Source: Dromiciops gliroides
Taxonomy: Eukaryota > Chordata > Mammalia > Microbiotheria > Microbiotheriidae
Direction: 5' to 3'
Assembly (NCBI RefSeq): GCF_019393635.1
Contig: NC_057862.1
Span: 262,026,441 to 262,090,440 of the forward strand
Length of the DNA stretch: 64,000 nucleotides
Shown here: positions 63,872 through 64,000 of the stretch, in pieces
Layout of the letters: every line of letters starts with the position of its first letter
How positions within the stretch are numbered: the stretch's first letter is position 1
Made by a program: the position numbers and the translations under genes
Notes under the pieces: model-generated
Seen by the model: only the letters and a program-made list of their open reading frames with translations
Told to the model about the DNA's origin: nothing
Database searches by the model: none

Positions 63872-64000
63872 GGGGGGCAGCTAGGTGGCGCAGTGGATAG
63901 AGCACCGGCCCTGGAGTCAGGAGTACCTGAATTCAAATCCGGCCTCAGACACTTGACACTTACTAGCTGTGTGACCCTGGGCAAGTCACTTAACCCCCAT
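63872..64000 (+). mobile_element. CORE-SINE, cut by window end
   Basis: ggggggcagctaggtggcgc through the core caagtcacttaaccccc; the tail is outside the window. Confidence 0.94.

Overview
This window looks like nuclear DNA of a marsupial, probably an Australian-lineage one. It is AT-rich and packed with more than 50 copies of a tRNA-derived CORE-SINE of the WSINE1/MAR1 type, many with A-tails and intact target-site duplications. Around these lie marsupial-type LINE-1 pieces, older L2, L3/CR1 and MIR fragments, solo LTRs and many microsatellites. The species call is inference; the repeat families are read from the sequence.

Three host genes are present, in the order and orientation known from human 14q21: MGAT2 (+), DNAAF2 (-) and POLE2 (-). 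MGAT2 is a complete single-exon gene (16176-17537) with a CpG-island promoter. DNAAF2 runs from a large first exon (44108-41886) across a 16-kb intron to exon 2 (25792-25655) and exon 3 (20918-20385). All junctions are phase 0, giving a predicted 964-residue protein, longer than the human 837. POLE2 is represented by its last eight coding exons (63394 down to 47598). They encode the C-terminal ~214 residues and end in a micro-exon with only ten coding bases; the rest of the gene lies beyond the right edge. MGAT2 and DNAAF2 are tail to tail. POLE2 and DNAAF2 are tandem on the minus strand with about 3.5 kb between them. The three proteins act in unrelated processes (Golgi N-glycan branching, cytoplasmic dynein-arm preassembly, DNA polymerase epsilon), so the grouping is synteny and not a pathway.

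Layout: 1-15.4 kb is a repeat-rich intergenic block with no gene that I can support. It includes an LTR inserted in an old L1, a ~97-bp inverted repeat around tetranucleotide arrays, a twin-primed L1 with a nested SINE, a telomere-like tract and a tandem pair of ~490-bp LTR-like units. 15.4-20.4 kb holds the MGAT2 promoter, MGAT2 and the shared 3' intergenic region. 20.4-44.1 kb is DNAAF2, whose first intron holds nested L1s, opposed solo LTRs and L2/L3 relics. 44.1-47.6 kb is the spacer. 47.6-64 kb is POLE2, whose introns hold many SINEs, an L2 endonuclease-region relic, a (TAC)n-tailed element and a 61-bp direct repeat.

I found no clearly new biological system. The most unusual structures are an ORF1-only L1 copy with its own target-site duplication (34201-36495), the inverted repeat at 3201-4017, the duplicated segment in the DNAAF2 linker, and the unclassified (TAC)n-tailed element at 56155-57018.
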